Below the pieces are notes generated by a model, which had not been told where the DNA came from, did not search any database, and saw only the letters and a program-made list of their open reading frames with translations. From Scleromatobacter sp038208735 (lineage in GTDB: Bacteria; Pseudomonadota; Gammaproteobacteria; Burkholderiales; Burkholderiaceae_C), in assembly GCA_038208735.1 (NCBI GenBank), contig JBBQYL010000108.1:1-16787 (forward strand): a stretch of DNA of 16,787 nt, read 5' to 3'. Shown here piece after piece: positions 8,911-15,788 of the stretch. A program made the position numbers and the translations under genes. Numbering within the stretch: the stretch's first letter is position 1; every line of letters begins with the position of its first letter.

Positions 8911-9357
8911 ATGCTCACGATCACCAAACGACTCGAATTCGACGCAGGCCACCGCATTCCGCAGCACAAGAGCCAGTGCCGCAACCTGCATGGCCATCGC
9001 TACGCCCTGGAAATCACGCTCGAGGGCGAGCCGATCGACGACCCGGAGTCCAGCGACCACGGCATGTTGATGGACTTCACGGACGTGAAGGCGCTCGCCA
9101 AGGAGCACCTCGTCGACCTGTGGGACCACGCGTTCCTGGTGCACGAGGGCGACACGCTCATCCGCGGCCTGCTCGCGCAGATTCCGGGTCACAAGACGGT
9201 GGTGACGGATCGCGTGCCCACCGCCGAGAACCTGGTGGCGATCGCATTCCAGACGCTCGATCCGCTCTACACCGAGCGGTTCGGCAACCACCTGAAGCTG
9301 CGCAGGCTGCGGCTCTACGAGACGCCCACCAGCTGGGCCGACTGCGACCGCCGCTAG
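8911..9357 (+). CDS. queD: 6-carboxy-5,6,7,8-tetrahydropterin synthase
   Basis: The product has 148 residues of the 6-pyruvoyl-tetrahydropterin synthase fold. It turns dihydroneopterin triphosphate into 6-carboxy-tetrahydropterin, the substrate of QueE, so the two neighbours catalyse consecutive steps. Zinc ligands are His14 (FDAGH), His27 and His29 (CRNLHGHRY). Cys23 is the catalytic cysteine, Asp72 and His73 (WDHAFL) the catalytic pair, and PTAEN (103-107) and Glu137 line the pterin site. No good ribosome site is visible before the ATG, so translation may depend on the upstream genes. The queC and queF steps are not in this window. Confidence 0.95.
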   Translation: MLTITKRLEFDAGHRIPQHKSQCRNLHGHRYALEITLEGEPIDDPESSDHGMLMDFTDVKALAKEHLVDLWDHAFLVHEGDTLIRGLLAQIPGHKTVVTDRVPTAENLVAIAFQTLDPLYTERFGNHLKLRRLRLYETPTSWADCDRR

Positions 9358-9358
9358 A

Positions 9359-9383
9359 GGTCTGGCCCCTTCGGGGCCAGACC
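9359..9383. terminator. Bidirectional terminator between queD and the low-complexity protein gene
   Basis: GGTCTGGCCCC (9359-9369) pairs with GGGGCCAGACC (9373-9383) in a perfect 11-bp stem with a 3-base loop. It lies one base after the queD stop and 8 bases from the stop of the opposing gene. It has no T-run, but its strength and position between convergent genes support a terminator. Confidence 0.7.
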
Positions 9384-9391
9384 CCGGACGG

Positions 9392-10435
9392 TTACTTCGT
9401 CGCGGTCTTGCCGGCGCCCTTGTCGCCGCCGCTCGACACGTCATGCTTGGACGTGCCGGCCTGCTGGCCCGAGGCGTCGCTCGAGGCCGACTGCTGCGCG
9501 TTCGACTGGCCCACCGCGCCCTCGCGGTTGTTGCTGCCGCCCGGGTTGTTGTCGCGGTTCGAACGCCAGCTGTCGAAGTCCTCCGAGAAGCGCTGGAAGC
9601 GGTGCTGGCGCCACTCGTCGTAGTCGCGATCCAGGCGGCTCAGCTGCTCGCCGCGCCACTGGTGGTAGTCGGGGTCGTGGTACGACTGGCCGCGCTGGCC
9701 CTGCGAGAAGTTGCCCTGGTAGCCGTTGTCGCCGTAGCCGCCGCCATACGACTTGCCCTGCGAGCCGCGGTTGCCCTGGTAGTTGTCGGCCGACGATTGA
9801 CCGTACGTGCGATCACGGCCGCCCGACTCTCCGGCGCGCGAGCCGTAGCTGCCCTGGTTCCAGTCGCCGTTGCCGTAATTTCCGGAGCCGAAGTTGTTGT
9901 CGGCGCCGTAGTTGCTGCTGCCGTAGCCGCCGGTGGAGTCGGTGCGCGCTTCATACCCGTGGCGGTACGACCCCTGTCCTTGTCCAAAGCGCTGGCCGCT
10001 CTGGCCGCCCTGGTCGTAGCTGCCGCCTTGCGAGCCACGGCCCTGTCCCGACAGCGCGCCATAGTTGTCGCCCTGCGATCCATAGTTGCCGAAGTTGCCG
10101 CTCTCGGTGATGCCGCGGTTGCCGTAGTCGTTGTCGGACGCCTGGCCGCCGAAGCTGCCCTGTCCACCAAAGCCGCCTTGACCGCCTTGGCTGCCGCGAT
10201 CGGCGTTGCCGCCACGCTCATGCCCGTTGTCGCCCTGCTGGTGGCGTTGCTGGCCGTACTGGTCTTGCTGGCCGCCGTAGTCGCCCTGGCCGCCTTGCTG
10301 GCCCCCGCCCTGTTGACCGCCGTAGCGGCCGGACGACTGATCCTGCTGTCCGTGGTCCTGCGAGTCGCGATGCCCCTGCTGCCAGGCTCCGGATTGCGTG
10401 CCGACGGGGCGGCGTCCGTTGTCGTGTTGAGCCAT
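9392..10435 (-). CDS. Gly/Gln/Tyr-rich low-complexity protein with a C-terminal conserved-looking Trp/Arg/Asp segment
   Basis: The product has 347 residues. The start is fixed by AAAGGAGAT (10441-10449) before the ATG. Residues 1-250 are almost only Gly, Gln, Ser, Asn, Asp, Arg and Tyr. They contain 13 Tyr-Gly and 5 Phe-Gly dipeptides spread evenly, no Cys, and almost no aliphatic residues (Val11, Ile109, Leu128). This composition is that of intrinsically disordered prion-like domains. Residues 251-291 differ: Trp260, Trp275 and Trp290 are spaced 15 apart with alternating charges (YHQWRGEQLSRLDRDYDEW), suggesting amphipathic helix with a repeating pattern. A Ser/Gly/Ala tail ends the protein. 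There is no signal peptide or membrane segment, so it is probably cytosolic. I do not recognise a named family. Roles in stress, desiccation or condensates are guesses. Confidence 0.8.
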   Translation of the reverse strand: MAQHDNGRRPVGTQSGAWQQGHRDSQDHGQQDQSSGRYGGQQGGGQQGGQGDYGGQQDQYGQQRHQQGDNGHERGGNADRGSQGGQGGFGGQGSFGGQASDNDYGNRGITESGNFGNYGSQGDNYGALSGQGRGSQGGSYDQGGQSGQRFGQGQGSYRHGYEARTDSTGGYGSSNYGADNNFGSGNYGNGDWNQGSYGSRAGESGGRDRTYGQSSADNYQGNRGSQGKSYGGGYGDNGYQGNFSQGQRGQSYHDPDYHQWRGEQLSRLDRDYDEWRQHRFQRFSEDFDSWRSNRDNNPGGSNNREGAVGQSNAQQSASSDASGQQAGTSKHDVSSGGDKGAGKTATK

Positions 10436-10759
10436 GATCGATCTCCTTTGCATTGAGGTTGTCGTGTCACCGGAACGCCTCGCGGCGCCTCCGATGTCGT
10501 CCTTCCATGCGGCAACGGCGGTGCCCCGTCGAGTCGCGGACCTCATGCGGGAATCGGCTTACAACCTCGCCACGCGTCTGGTGCCGCACGACAGAGATGC
10601 GAGCGATGGATCTGGCCGGCGTCTCGCTGCTCTCGAATCGACATGGCGCGGGTCCGATTTTTCATGGCTCGGACGGGGCCGGCGGCCATGAGCACGGCGC
10701 TAACATATGAAGGAACCGAGCAACCAGGCGTCGCCACGACGCCATTTCCAGAGAAACGC
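10436..10759. other. Divergent intergenic region, no gene found
   Basis: This stretch of 324 bases separates the low-complexity protein gene (minus) from the sugar dehydrogenase gene (plus). It must hold both promoters, but no convincing -35/-10 pair is visible on either strand. The only structure noted is GTCCGA (10652-10657) with TCGGAC (10669-10674), a 6-bp inverted repeat around a T-rich 11-base loop. Open frames running through it lack ribosome sites and family resemblance. Confidence 0.5.
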
Positions 10760-11689
10760 ATGCCACTGAAGCTGGCCCTGATCGGCATCGGCAAGATCGC
10801 CCGAGACCAACACATTCCGGCGCTTGCCGCCGACCCGCGCTTCGAGCTCGTGGCCTGCGCCAGTCGCAACGCGCACGTGGACGGCGTGGCGAACTTCGCC
10901 GACATCGAGACCCTGCTGGCCGAGGTGAACGAGCTCGACGCGATCTCCATCTGCACGCCGTCCCAGGCGCATTTCGAGGCCGCCCTGGCCGCGCTGCGCG
11001 CCGGCAAGCACGTGATGCTGGAGAAGCCGCCGGCCGCCACCACGCGGCACATCGCCCTGCTGCAGGCCGAGGCGGCGCGCCACGGCTGCACCCTGTTCCA
11101 GACCTGGCACTCGCGCTTCGCCGCCGGTGTCGACACGGCGCGCGACTGGCTCCGCGGGCGCACCCTCACCGGCGGCACCATCACCTGGAAGGAGGACGTG
11201 CATCACTGGCATCCCGGCCAGCAGTGGATTTTCGACGCCGGCGGCCTGGGCGTGTTCGACCCGGGCATCAACGCGCTGTCGGTGCTGACCGAGGTCTTGT
11301 CCGACGAGGTGGTCGTGCATGAGTCCGTGCTCGAGTTCCCGGAGAACCAGCAGGCGCCCATCGCGGCCCGCCTGGGCCTGCGCACCGAGCGTGGCGTCAT
11401 GATGCAGGCGGACTTCGACTTCCGCCAGAAGGGCGAGCAGACCTGGGACATCGAGCTGGTGACCACCACCGGCCGCCTGCGGCTGTCGCGCGGCGGCGGC
11501 GCGCTCGAGATCGACGGCAAGCCGATGGGCAGCGACGAGGCGTTGGCGGGCGAATACCCCAGGTTGTACGCGCGCTTCGCCGACCTGTGCGCGGCCGGCC
11601 AGTCGGAGGTCGACTGGCGGCCGTTCCAGCTGGTGGCCGATGCGTTCCTGGTGGGCGAGCGGCGCATCGTGGCGCCGCACCACGTCTGA
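10760..11689 (+). CDS. Gfo/Idh/MocA oxidoreductase, probably D-galactose/L-arabinose 1-dehydrogenase
   Basis: The product has 309 residues. A Rossmann fold opens with LALIGIGKIARDQHIPA (nucleotide loop Gly9-x-Gly11). CTPSQAHF and LEKPPA (Glu88, Lys89, Pro90) are standard Gfo/Idh motifs. The substrate half contains WHSR, WKEDVHHWHPGQQWI and GGLGVFDPGINALS, with Asp167 and Asn171 where the Azospirillum L-arabinose dehydrogenase has its catalytic Asp/Asn. Length and these blocks resemble that enzyme and the Pseudomonas galactose dehydrogenase. Both oxidise the sugar to a lactone with NAD(P)+ in the non-phosphorylative route. The ATG at 10760 matches the family start; an in-frame ATG at 10643 would add an unlikely tail. 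No other sugar-pathway gene is adjacent. The stop is six bases from that of the convergent lipase foldase. Confidence 0.88.
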   Translation: MPLKLALIGIGKIARDQHIPALAADPRFELVACASRNAHVDGVANFADIETLLAEVNELDAISICTPSQAHFEAALAALRAGKHVMLEKPPAATTRHIALLQAEAARHGCTLFQTWHSRFAAGVDTARDWLRGRTLTGGTITWKEDVHHWHPGQQWIFDAGGLGVFDPGINALSVLTEVLSDEVVVHESVLEFPENQQAPIAARLGLRTERGVMMQADFDFRQKGEQTWDIELVTTTGRLRLSRGGGALEIDGKPMGSDEALAGEYPRLYARFADLCAAGQSEVDWRPFQLVADAFLVGERRIVAPHHV

Positions 11690-11695
11690 AGCCGC

Positions 11696-12643
11696 CTACC
11701 CTTCGTAAGCCGCCAGCCTTCGCTGCTCCTCGGCCGTGAACAGCCGATTGCGCAACTCGCCCAGTGCGGCGGCGCGGTCGGCCTCGCTGCCGGGCGCGGC
11801 CAGCACGCCGGCGCGTTGCGACTGGTACGCGCCGATGCGGGTCTTCCACGCGGCCTCGTCGCGGTCGAGGTCGGCCAGCCGGTTCGCGGCCTCGGGGGAC
11901 GTGGCGGCAGCGCGCATGCGATAGACGTCGTCCTCGCTGCCGCCGCTGGCGCGGATCTTCTGCGCGGCCTCGTCCAGGCGGGTGACCAGCAGCGGGGCCT
12001 CGCGGTCCGCGCGCACGCTGGCGGGCAGGCGCGCGTCGAGCGCGGCCAGGCGCTCGCGGCGTTGCGCGTCGGTGAGCGACGCGCCCTGTTCGATGGCCAT
12101 GCGGGACAGCGCGGCCGTGGCCTCGGCGTCCTGCGGGCCGAACAGGGCCCGCGACTCGGCGTCGCTGAAATACGTGGCGCGCAGCGCCTGCATGCGGCGC
12201 AGGCCGTCGCGCAGCATGTCGACGCTGGAGCCCGTGGGTCGGGACGGCCGTTGGTCCTTCAGCGCGGTCTTGAAGTTCAGGTAGCGATCGAACACGTCCT
12301 TGGCCTGGCGCGCGGCGAGCGGGCCCAGGCGGCCGTCGAGGTCGTGCGCCACCTCGGCACGGATCGCGGCTAGCGGCCGCTCGCCCACCGTGGTCAGGTA
12401 GTAGTCGAACAGGCGGACCAGGGCGGGAGCCAGCACCAGCGACTGGTCGGCCGCGGCGGTGGCGGCGCCATCGGGCGTGGTGCCGGCGAGCGACGACGGC
12501 GGGGCCGGCCGCGGATCGGCCGGCGGCGCCGCGTCGACGGCCCGCCGCACCGGCGTGGGCAGCCCTTGCAGGCCGATCACGACCAGCGCCGTGGCCGCCA
12601 CCGCGCCCGCCACCCAGGTCATGGGAAGCTGGCGGCGGCGCAT
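11696..12643 (-). CDS. lifO: Lipase-specific foldase (steric chaperone)
   Basis: The product has 315 residues. Residues 8-27 form a single N-terminal membrane anchor, followed by a Pro/Ala-rich linker (about 37-65) and a helical periplasmic domain rich in Arg, Ala and Glu. Foldases wrap around the unfolded lipase in the periplasm, fold it, and are not secreted. The key segment VRLFDYYLTTVGE (76-88) corresponds to the foldase motif Rxx-FDY-(F/C)-L-(S/T)-A. Here the usual first Arg is Val76, an Arg sits one place later (Arg77), and the last Ala is Thr85. Downstream blocks such as YLNFKTAL and LFTAEEQRRLAAYEG fit the family. Its ATG lies one base after the lipase stop (TGACATG), so translation is coupled. 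Confidence 0.92.
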   Translation of the reverse strand: MRRRQLPMTWVAGAVAATALVVIGLQGLPTPVRRAVDAAPPADPRPAPPSSLAGTTPDGAATAAADQSLVLAPALVRLFDYYLTTVGERPLAAIRAEVAHDLDGRLGPLAARQAKDVFDRYLNFKTALKDQRPSRPTGSSVDMLRDGLRRMQALRATYFSDAESRALFGPQDAEATAALSRMAIEQGASLTDAQRRERLAALDARLPASVRADREAPLLVTRLDEAAQKIRASGGSEDDVYRMRAAATSPEAANRLADLDRDEAAWKTRIGAYQSQRAGVLAAPGSEADRAAALGELRNRLFTAEEQRRLAAYEG

Positions 12644-12644
12644 G

Positions 12645-13571
12645 TCAGAGCCCCGCGTTCTTCAGGCGGTTGGCCTGGTTGCGGAACAGGCTCTTCGGGT
12701 CGACCTCGAACCAGTTGACGATGCCCGCTGTCTGGTTCACCTCGTCGAGGTGGTTCATGCCGTAGTCGTCGCGGATGACGGTGCCCAGGTGGCTGCTGCA
12801 CGAGCCCACGAGGCCGTCGTTCTTCGCGCCGCCGTACACCAGCGAGGTGATGGCCAGCACGGGGTCGAGCGGATCGAGCGCGTTGGTGTACGGCTGCGCG
12901 CCGCTCCACGACCAGTAGTGCACGCCGTTGGACGCGACCGCCGGGCCGGAGCCGCACGACGACGTGGGCAGGCCTTCCGGATGCGCGGCATTGAACCTGG
13001 CCATCCCCGCGCTGGACAGCGAGTACAGCGCGGCCGACGAGTTCTGCGACGCGTTGTTGCCCGAGATCAACCCGATCAGCGACGCGAAGCCGTTGACCAC
13101 GCTGGCCACCACCGTGCGCGACACCGAGCCCGCGGGCAGCGTGCCGTTGAGCGCGTCCGCCAGCGCGGCGCCCTGGTTGGGCCCGGCCACGCTGGTGACC
13201 GAGGCCACCAGGTTGGGCGCCACCGACGCGACGTAGCGCACGGTGGGGCCGCCATGGCTGTGGCCGATGAGGTTGACCTTGCTGGCGCCGGTGACGGCCA
13301 GCACCTGCTTGACGTAGGCGAGCAACTGCTCGCCGCGCACCTCGGTGGAGTTGGCCGCAGCCACCTGCGCCACGAACACCTGCGCGCCGTTGGAGCGCAG
13401 GTCGGACGGGATGCCGTAGAAGTATTCCAGCGGCCCGATGTGGTCGAAGCCGAACAGCCCGTGCACCAGGATGATGGGGTACCTGGTCTGCGCATACCCG
13501 GTGGCCCAGGAAGGAAGCGCGCAGAGGGCGAGCATGGCCACGGTGAGCCACTTGATGAGAGTCTTGTTCAT
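12645..13571 (-). CDS. lipA: Secreted triacylglycerol lipase, family I.1/I.2 (foldase-dependent)
   Basis: The product has 308 residues. A signal peptide of 23 residues ends SWA before TGYAQTRYPI, giving a mature form of 285 residues, the length of Pseudomonas aeruginosa LipA. It hydrolyses long-chain triglycerides at the outside of the cell. The catalytic triad is Ser105 (GHSHGG), Asp252 (NDGLVG) and His274 (MNHLDEVNQ), which are mature positions 82, 229 and 251 as in LipA. Cys206 and Cys258 correspond to its single disulphide, and Asp233 and Asp276 to the calcium site. HGLFGFD forms the oxyanion region. GGAG on the minus strand (13583-13580) precedes the ATG by eight bases. Export is expected by Sec and then type II secretion after folding by the adjacent foldase. 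Confidence 0.96.
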   Translation of the reverse strand: MNKTLIKWLTVAMLALCALPSWATGYAQTRYPIILVHGLFGFDHIGPLEYFYGIPSDLRSNGAQVFVAQVAAANSTEVRGEQLLAYVKQVLAVTGASKVNLIGHSHGGPTVRYVASVAPNLVASVTSVAGPNQGAALADALNGTLPAGSVSRTVVASVVNGFASLIGLISGNNASQNSSAALYSLSSAGMARFNAAHPEGLPTSSCGSGPAVASNGVHYWSWSGAQPYTNALDPLDPVLAITSLVYGGAKNDGLVGSCSSHLGTVIRDDYGMNHLDEVNQTAGIVNWFEVDPKSLFRNQANRLKNAGL

Positions 13572-13664
13572 TGGTTTGTCTCCGTCGGTTGTGAGTTGGC
13601 GGACGCCGGTGCAAGGCGCCCGTTCAGGTGGCCTTGGGACGCGCGCGGGCGCACGTTTCCAGGC

Positions 13665-13681
13665 CGAACCCTCCAGGTTCG
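13665..13681. promoter_or_regulatory. Palindrome upstream of the lipase gene
   Basis: CGAACC (13665-13670) and GGTTCG (13676-13681) are perfect inverted copies around five bases. The site lies about 94 bases upstream of the lipase start. It shares the CGAAC...GTTCG core with a second palindrome near the divergent regulator, so both may bind one dimeric protein. Confidence 0.4.
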
Positions 13682-13798
13682 ATCTATGTCGACACGGTCT
13701 CAACTGAGGCCTGGGATGCCGGGCCCGGACAGCGGTGATCCGGGCGAAGGGCGTCGTGGCATGGGTAGCACTGCGGATAGGCAGCGGGCGCAGACGAG

Positions 13799-13815
13799 TC
13801 GAACATCGCGTTCGA
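13799..13815. promoter_or_regulatory. Palindrome upstream of the Crp/Fnr-type regulator gene
   Basis: TCGAAC (13799-13804) and GTTCGA (13810-13815) are perfect inverted copies around five bases, about 87 bases before the regulator start. Size and symmetry suit a dimeric HTH protein, possibly the regulator itself. The half-sites do not match the Crp (TGTGA) or Fnr (TTGAT) consensus. Confidence 0.4.
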
Positions 13816-13901
13816 ACCCCGCAACCTCAGAGAGAACGATGCTACTGAGCGAGGCGACGCAACGTCTGTCAACGATTTGCAATTCAAAAAGGGAAGACCC
13901 T

Positions 13902-14642
13902 ATGGCACGCCTCACGGCCGCGCAACGGCAGACGATGCTCGACAGCCAGTGGTTCGGCAAGCTGCCGGCGGCCCCGCGCGACGAGGCGCTCGATGTCGCC
14001 ACGCTGCGCTACCTCAACGAGGGGGACGTGGTCTACGCGAAGGATCGGCCGGCCGATTCCTGGTACGGCATCCTGGGCGGCGCCATCCGCCTGGGCGCCA
14101 GCGGCCCCGACGGCCGCCAGGGCCTGCTCACCTTCCTGCAGCCCGGCACGTGGTTCGGCGATACCTCGCTGTTCGACCAGATGCCGCGCCCGCACGACGC
14201 CGTCGCGCACTGCGCGACCACGCTGCTCGCGGTGTCGGCGGCGCACTTCGAGGGGATGATGGCGCGCTACCCCGTGATGTATCGCCACTTCGTGGAGCTC
14301 TACTGCCAGCGCTCGCGGCTGATGTTCCTGGCGCTGGAGGCGTGGACGGCGTTCTCGCTGGACGAGCGCCTGGCCATGCACCTGGTGCACCTGGCCAACG
14401 GCCACGGGATGCGCGACGGCGCCGACGTGGCGATCAACCTCCACCTGCCGCAGGAACAGCTGGCGCAGCTGCTGGGCGTCACGCGCCAGCGCATCAGCCA
14501 GATCCTGCACGAGTGGGAGCGCCTGGGGCGCGTGCATGTGCGCTACGGGCGGGTGGTGCTCGATGGCGTGTGGTTCGCGAGCAATCCGACGGGGCCGCAC
14601 CTGCTGTCGGTGCCCATCGCGAACCTGTCGGCTGCCCATTAG
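13902..14642 (+). CDS. Crp/Fnr-family transcriptional regulator
   Basis: The product has 246 residues. GGGAAG (13891-13896) lies five bases before the ATG. Residues about 20-130 form a cyclic-nucleotide-binding-like beta-roll (GDVVYAKDRPADSWYGILGG, then GTWFGDTSLFDQ). Residues 130-160 are the dimer helix. Residues 178-225 are a winged helix-turn-helix, with LPQEQLAQLLGVTRQRISQI as the DNA-reading unit. The N-terminal cysteine cluster of Fnr is absent, so it is not an oxygen-sensing Fe-S protein. The cAMP phosphate-binding Arg-Ser of Crp is replaced by Pro-His-Asp (RPHDAVA, 96-102), so cAMP binding is doubtful. The gene is divergent from the lipase operon across 330 bases with two palindromes, which makes the lipase a candidate target. 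The true ligand is unknown. Confidence 0.88.
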   Translation: MARLTAAQRQTMLDSQWFGKLPAAPRDEALDVATLRYLNEGDVVYAKDRPADSWYGILGGAIRLGASGPDGRQGLLTFLQPGTWFGDTSLFDQMPRPHDAVAHCATTLLAVSAAHFEGMMARYPVMYRHFVELYCQRSRLMFLALEAWTAFSLDERLAMHLVHLANGHGMRDGADVAINLHLPQEQLAQLLGVTRQRISQILHEWERLGRVHVRYGRVVLDGVWFASNPTGPHLLSVPIANLSAAH

Positions 14643-14645
14643 CCC

Positions 14646-14675
14646 TGTCATCCTTCGCGTAGTCGCAGGATGACA
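14646..14675. terminator. Hairpin between convergent regulator and kinase genes, also a repeat-family copy
   Basis: TGTCATCCT (14646-14654) pairs perfectly with AGGATGACA (14667-14675), and CG/CG can add two pairs after a mismatch. It starts four bases after the regulator stop and ends just before the opposing stop at 14677, so a two-way terminator role is likely. Bases 14647-14671 match 1100-1124 at 23 of 25 positions, which makes it a one-hairpin copy of the element after metF. Confidence 0.65.
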
Positions 14676-14676
14676 C

Positions 14677-15762
14677 TCAGTAGCCGACGAGCGGCGGCAG
14701 CGCCATGTGCTCCAGCTGCTCGCGCAACTGCGTGACCTGCTGGTCCCAGTAGGCCGGCGTGCCGAACCACGGGAACGCGGCGGGGAAGGCCGGGTCGTCC
14801 CAGCGGTCGGCGATCCAGGCGCTGTGGTGGATCATGCGCAGCGCGCGCAGCGGCTCGATCAGCTTGAGCTCGGCGTTGTTGAAGTCCATGAACGCGCGAT
14901 AACCGTTCAATACGTGGGACAGCTGCACCTGCATCGCCTCGCGGTCGCCCGACAGCAGCATCCACAGGTCCTGCACCGCCGGGCCCATGCACGCGTCGTC
15001 CAGGTCGACGAACAGCGGGCCCGCGAACTCGCCTTCCTCGCGCCACAGGATGTTGCCGGGATGGCAGTCGCCGTGCAGGCGCAGGTTGCGCAGCGGGCCG
15101 GCGGCGTCGAAGGCCTGGCGCGCGGCATCCACGGCCTGGCCCGCCACGTTCAGCCACGTGGCCGACTGCGCGCGCGTGAGCAGGTCGCTGCGTTCGACGC
15201 GGGCGATGGCTTGCGTGCCGTAGGTGTCGCAGTCCAGCGTGCGCCGGTGCACGAACGGCCTGCGCGCGCCCACCGTGTGCAGGCGGCCCAGCAGCCGGCC
15301 CAGCCACGCCAGCGTGTGCGGGCTCTCGAGCTCGGGCGCGCGTCCCGCGCGCCGGGGCGCGACGGCGAAGCGATAGACGGGCGAGGGCGTGCGGTCGTCG
15401 TCGTCCGGGTCGACCTCGGGCTGCCAGTGGCCCAGCGTGGGCGGATCGCCCACCAGCGCGAGCGCGGGGTGGGCGTGGGGCGAGGCCAGCACCAGCGGCG
15501 CGGCGATGGGCAGGTCGTCGGCGTCGAGTTCGCGCGCGAACTGGTGTTCCTCCAGCAGCTGGTCGTCGTTCCAGCGCCGCGGCCGGTAGAACTTGGCGAC
15601 GACGGCCGCGCCGCCTTCCAGCGCGGCCTGCACCACGCGGTTCTCGTAGGAGTTGAGCTGGATGAGGCCGCCGGTGATGGGAAACCCCGCGGCGGCCAGC
15701 GCATCCAGCATCTGGTGCGGCGTCAGGCGGGCGTACGGGGCGCGGTCGGCGAAATCGGTCAT
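14677..15762 (-). CDS. srkA: Stress response kinase A-like serine/threonine protein kinase (SrkA/RdoA/YihE)
   Basis: The product has 361 residues, longer than E. coli SrkA (328). It has an aminoglycoside-phosphotransferase-like kinase fold and is cytosolic. Lys57 (VVAKFYRP) is the ATP lysine. RLHGDCHPGNILW holds catalytic Asp232 and Asn237, and FVDLDDACMGPAVQDLW holds the metal-binding Asp253/Asp255. SYENRVVQ near residue 38 and the C-terminal WIADRWDDPAFPAAFPWF are SrkA-specific blocks. In E. coli the kinase is Cpx-linked and counters programmed death under stress. An extra segment at about 106-127 includes a run of aspartates (VDPDDDDR), which explains part of the added length. The gene is convergent with the regulator and lies 26 bases downstream of the GNAT gene on the same strand, so the two may be co-transcribed. 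Confidence 0.9.
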   Translation of the reverse strand: MTDFADRAPYARLTPHQMLDALAAAGFPITGGLIQLNSYENRVVQAALEGGAAVVAKFYRPRRWNDDQLLEEHQFARELDADDLPIAAPLVLASPHAHPALALVGDPPTLGHWQPEVDPDDDDRTPSPVYRFAVAPRRAGRAPELESPHTLAWLGRLLGRLHTVGARRPFVHRRTLDCDTYGTQAIARVERSDLLTRAQSATWLNVAGQAVDAARQAFDAAGPLRNLRLHGDCHPGNILWREEGEFAGPLFVDLDDACMGPAVQDLWMLLSGDREAMQVQLSHVLNGYRAFMDFNNAELKLIEPLRALRMIHHSAWIADRWDDPAFPAAFPWFGTPAYWDQQVTQLREQLEHMALPPLVGY

Positions 15763-15788
15763 GGGCCCATGGTACGTGGGCCGGCGTT

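Noticed and set aside
9443..10456. A strikingly hydrophobic Ala/Val/Leu-rich open frame antisense to the low-complexity protein
   Set aside because: It is the mechanical complement of Gly/Gln/Tyr codon runs and has no ribosome site; the minus-strand gene has a strong one.
10652..10674. Six-base inverted repeat GTCCGA/TCGGAC with a T-rich loop as a terminator or operator
   Set aside because: The stem is short, its position is mid-intergenic between divergent genes, and no T-run follows the stem; chance is a sufficient explanation.
10643..10759. N-terminal extension of the sugar dehydrogenase from an earlier in-frame ATG
   Set aside because: The Rossmann fold of the family begins right after the ATG at 10760, and the resulting 309 residues equal the length I know for the family; the extension looks non-coding.
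13810..13820. GTTCGAACCCC, which looks like a tRNA T-loop
   Set aside because: No acceptor, D or anticodon stems can be built around it; it is better explained as half of the palindrome at 13799-13815.
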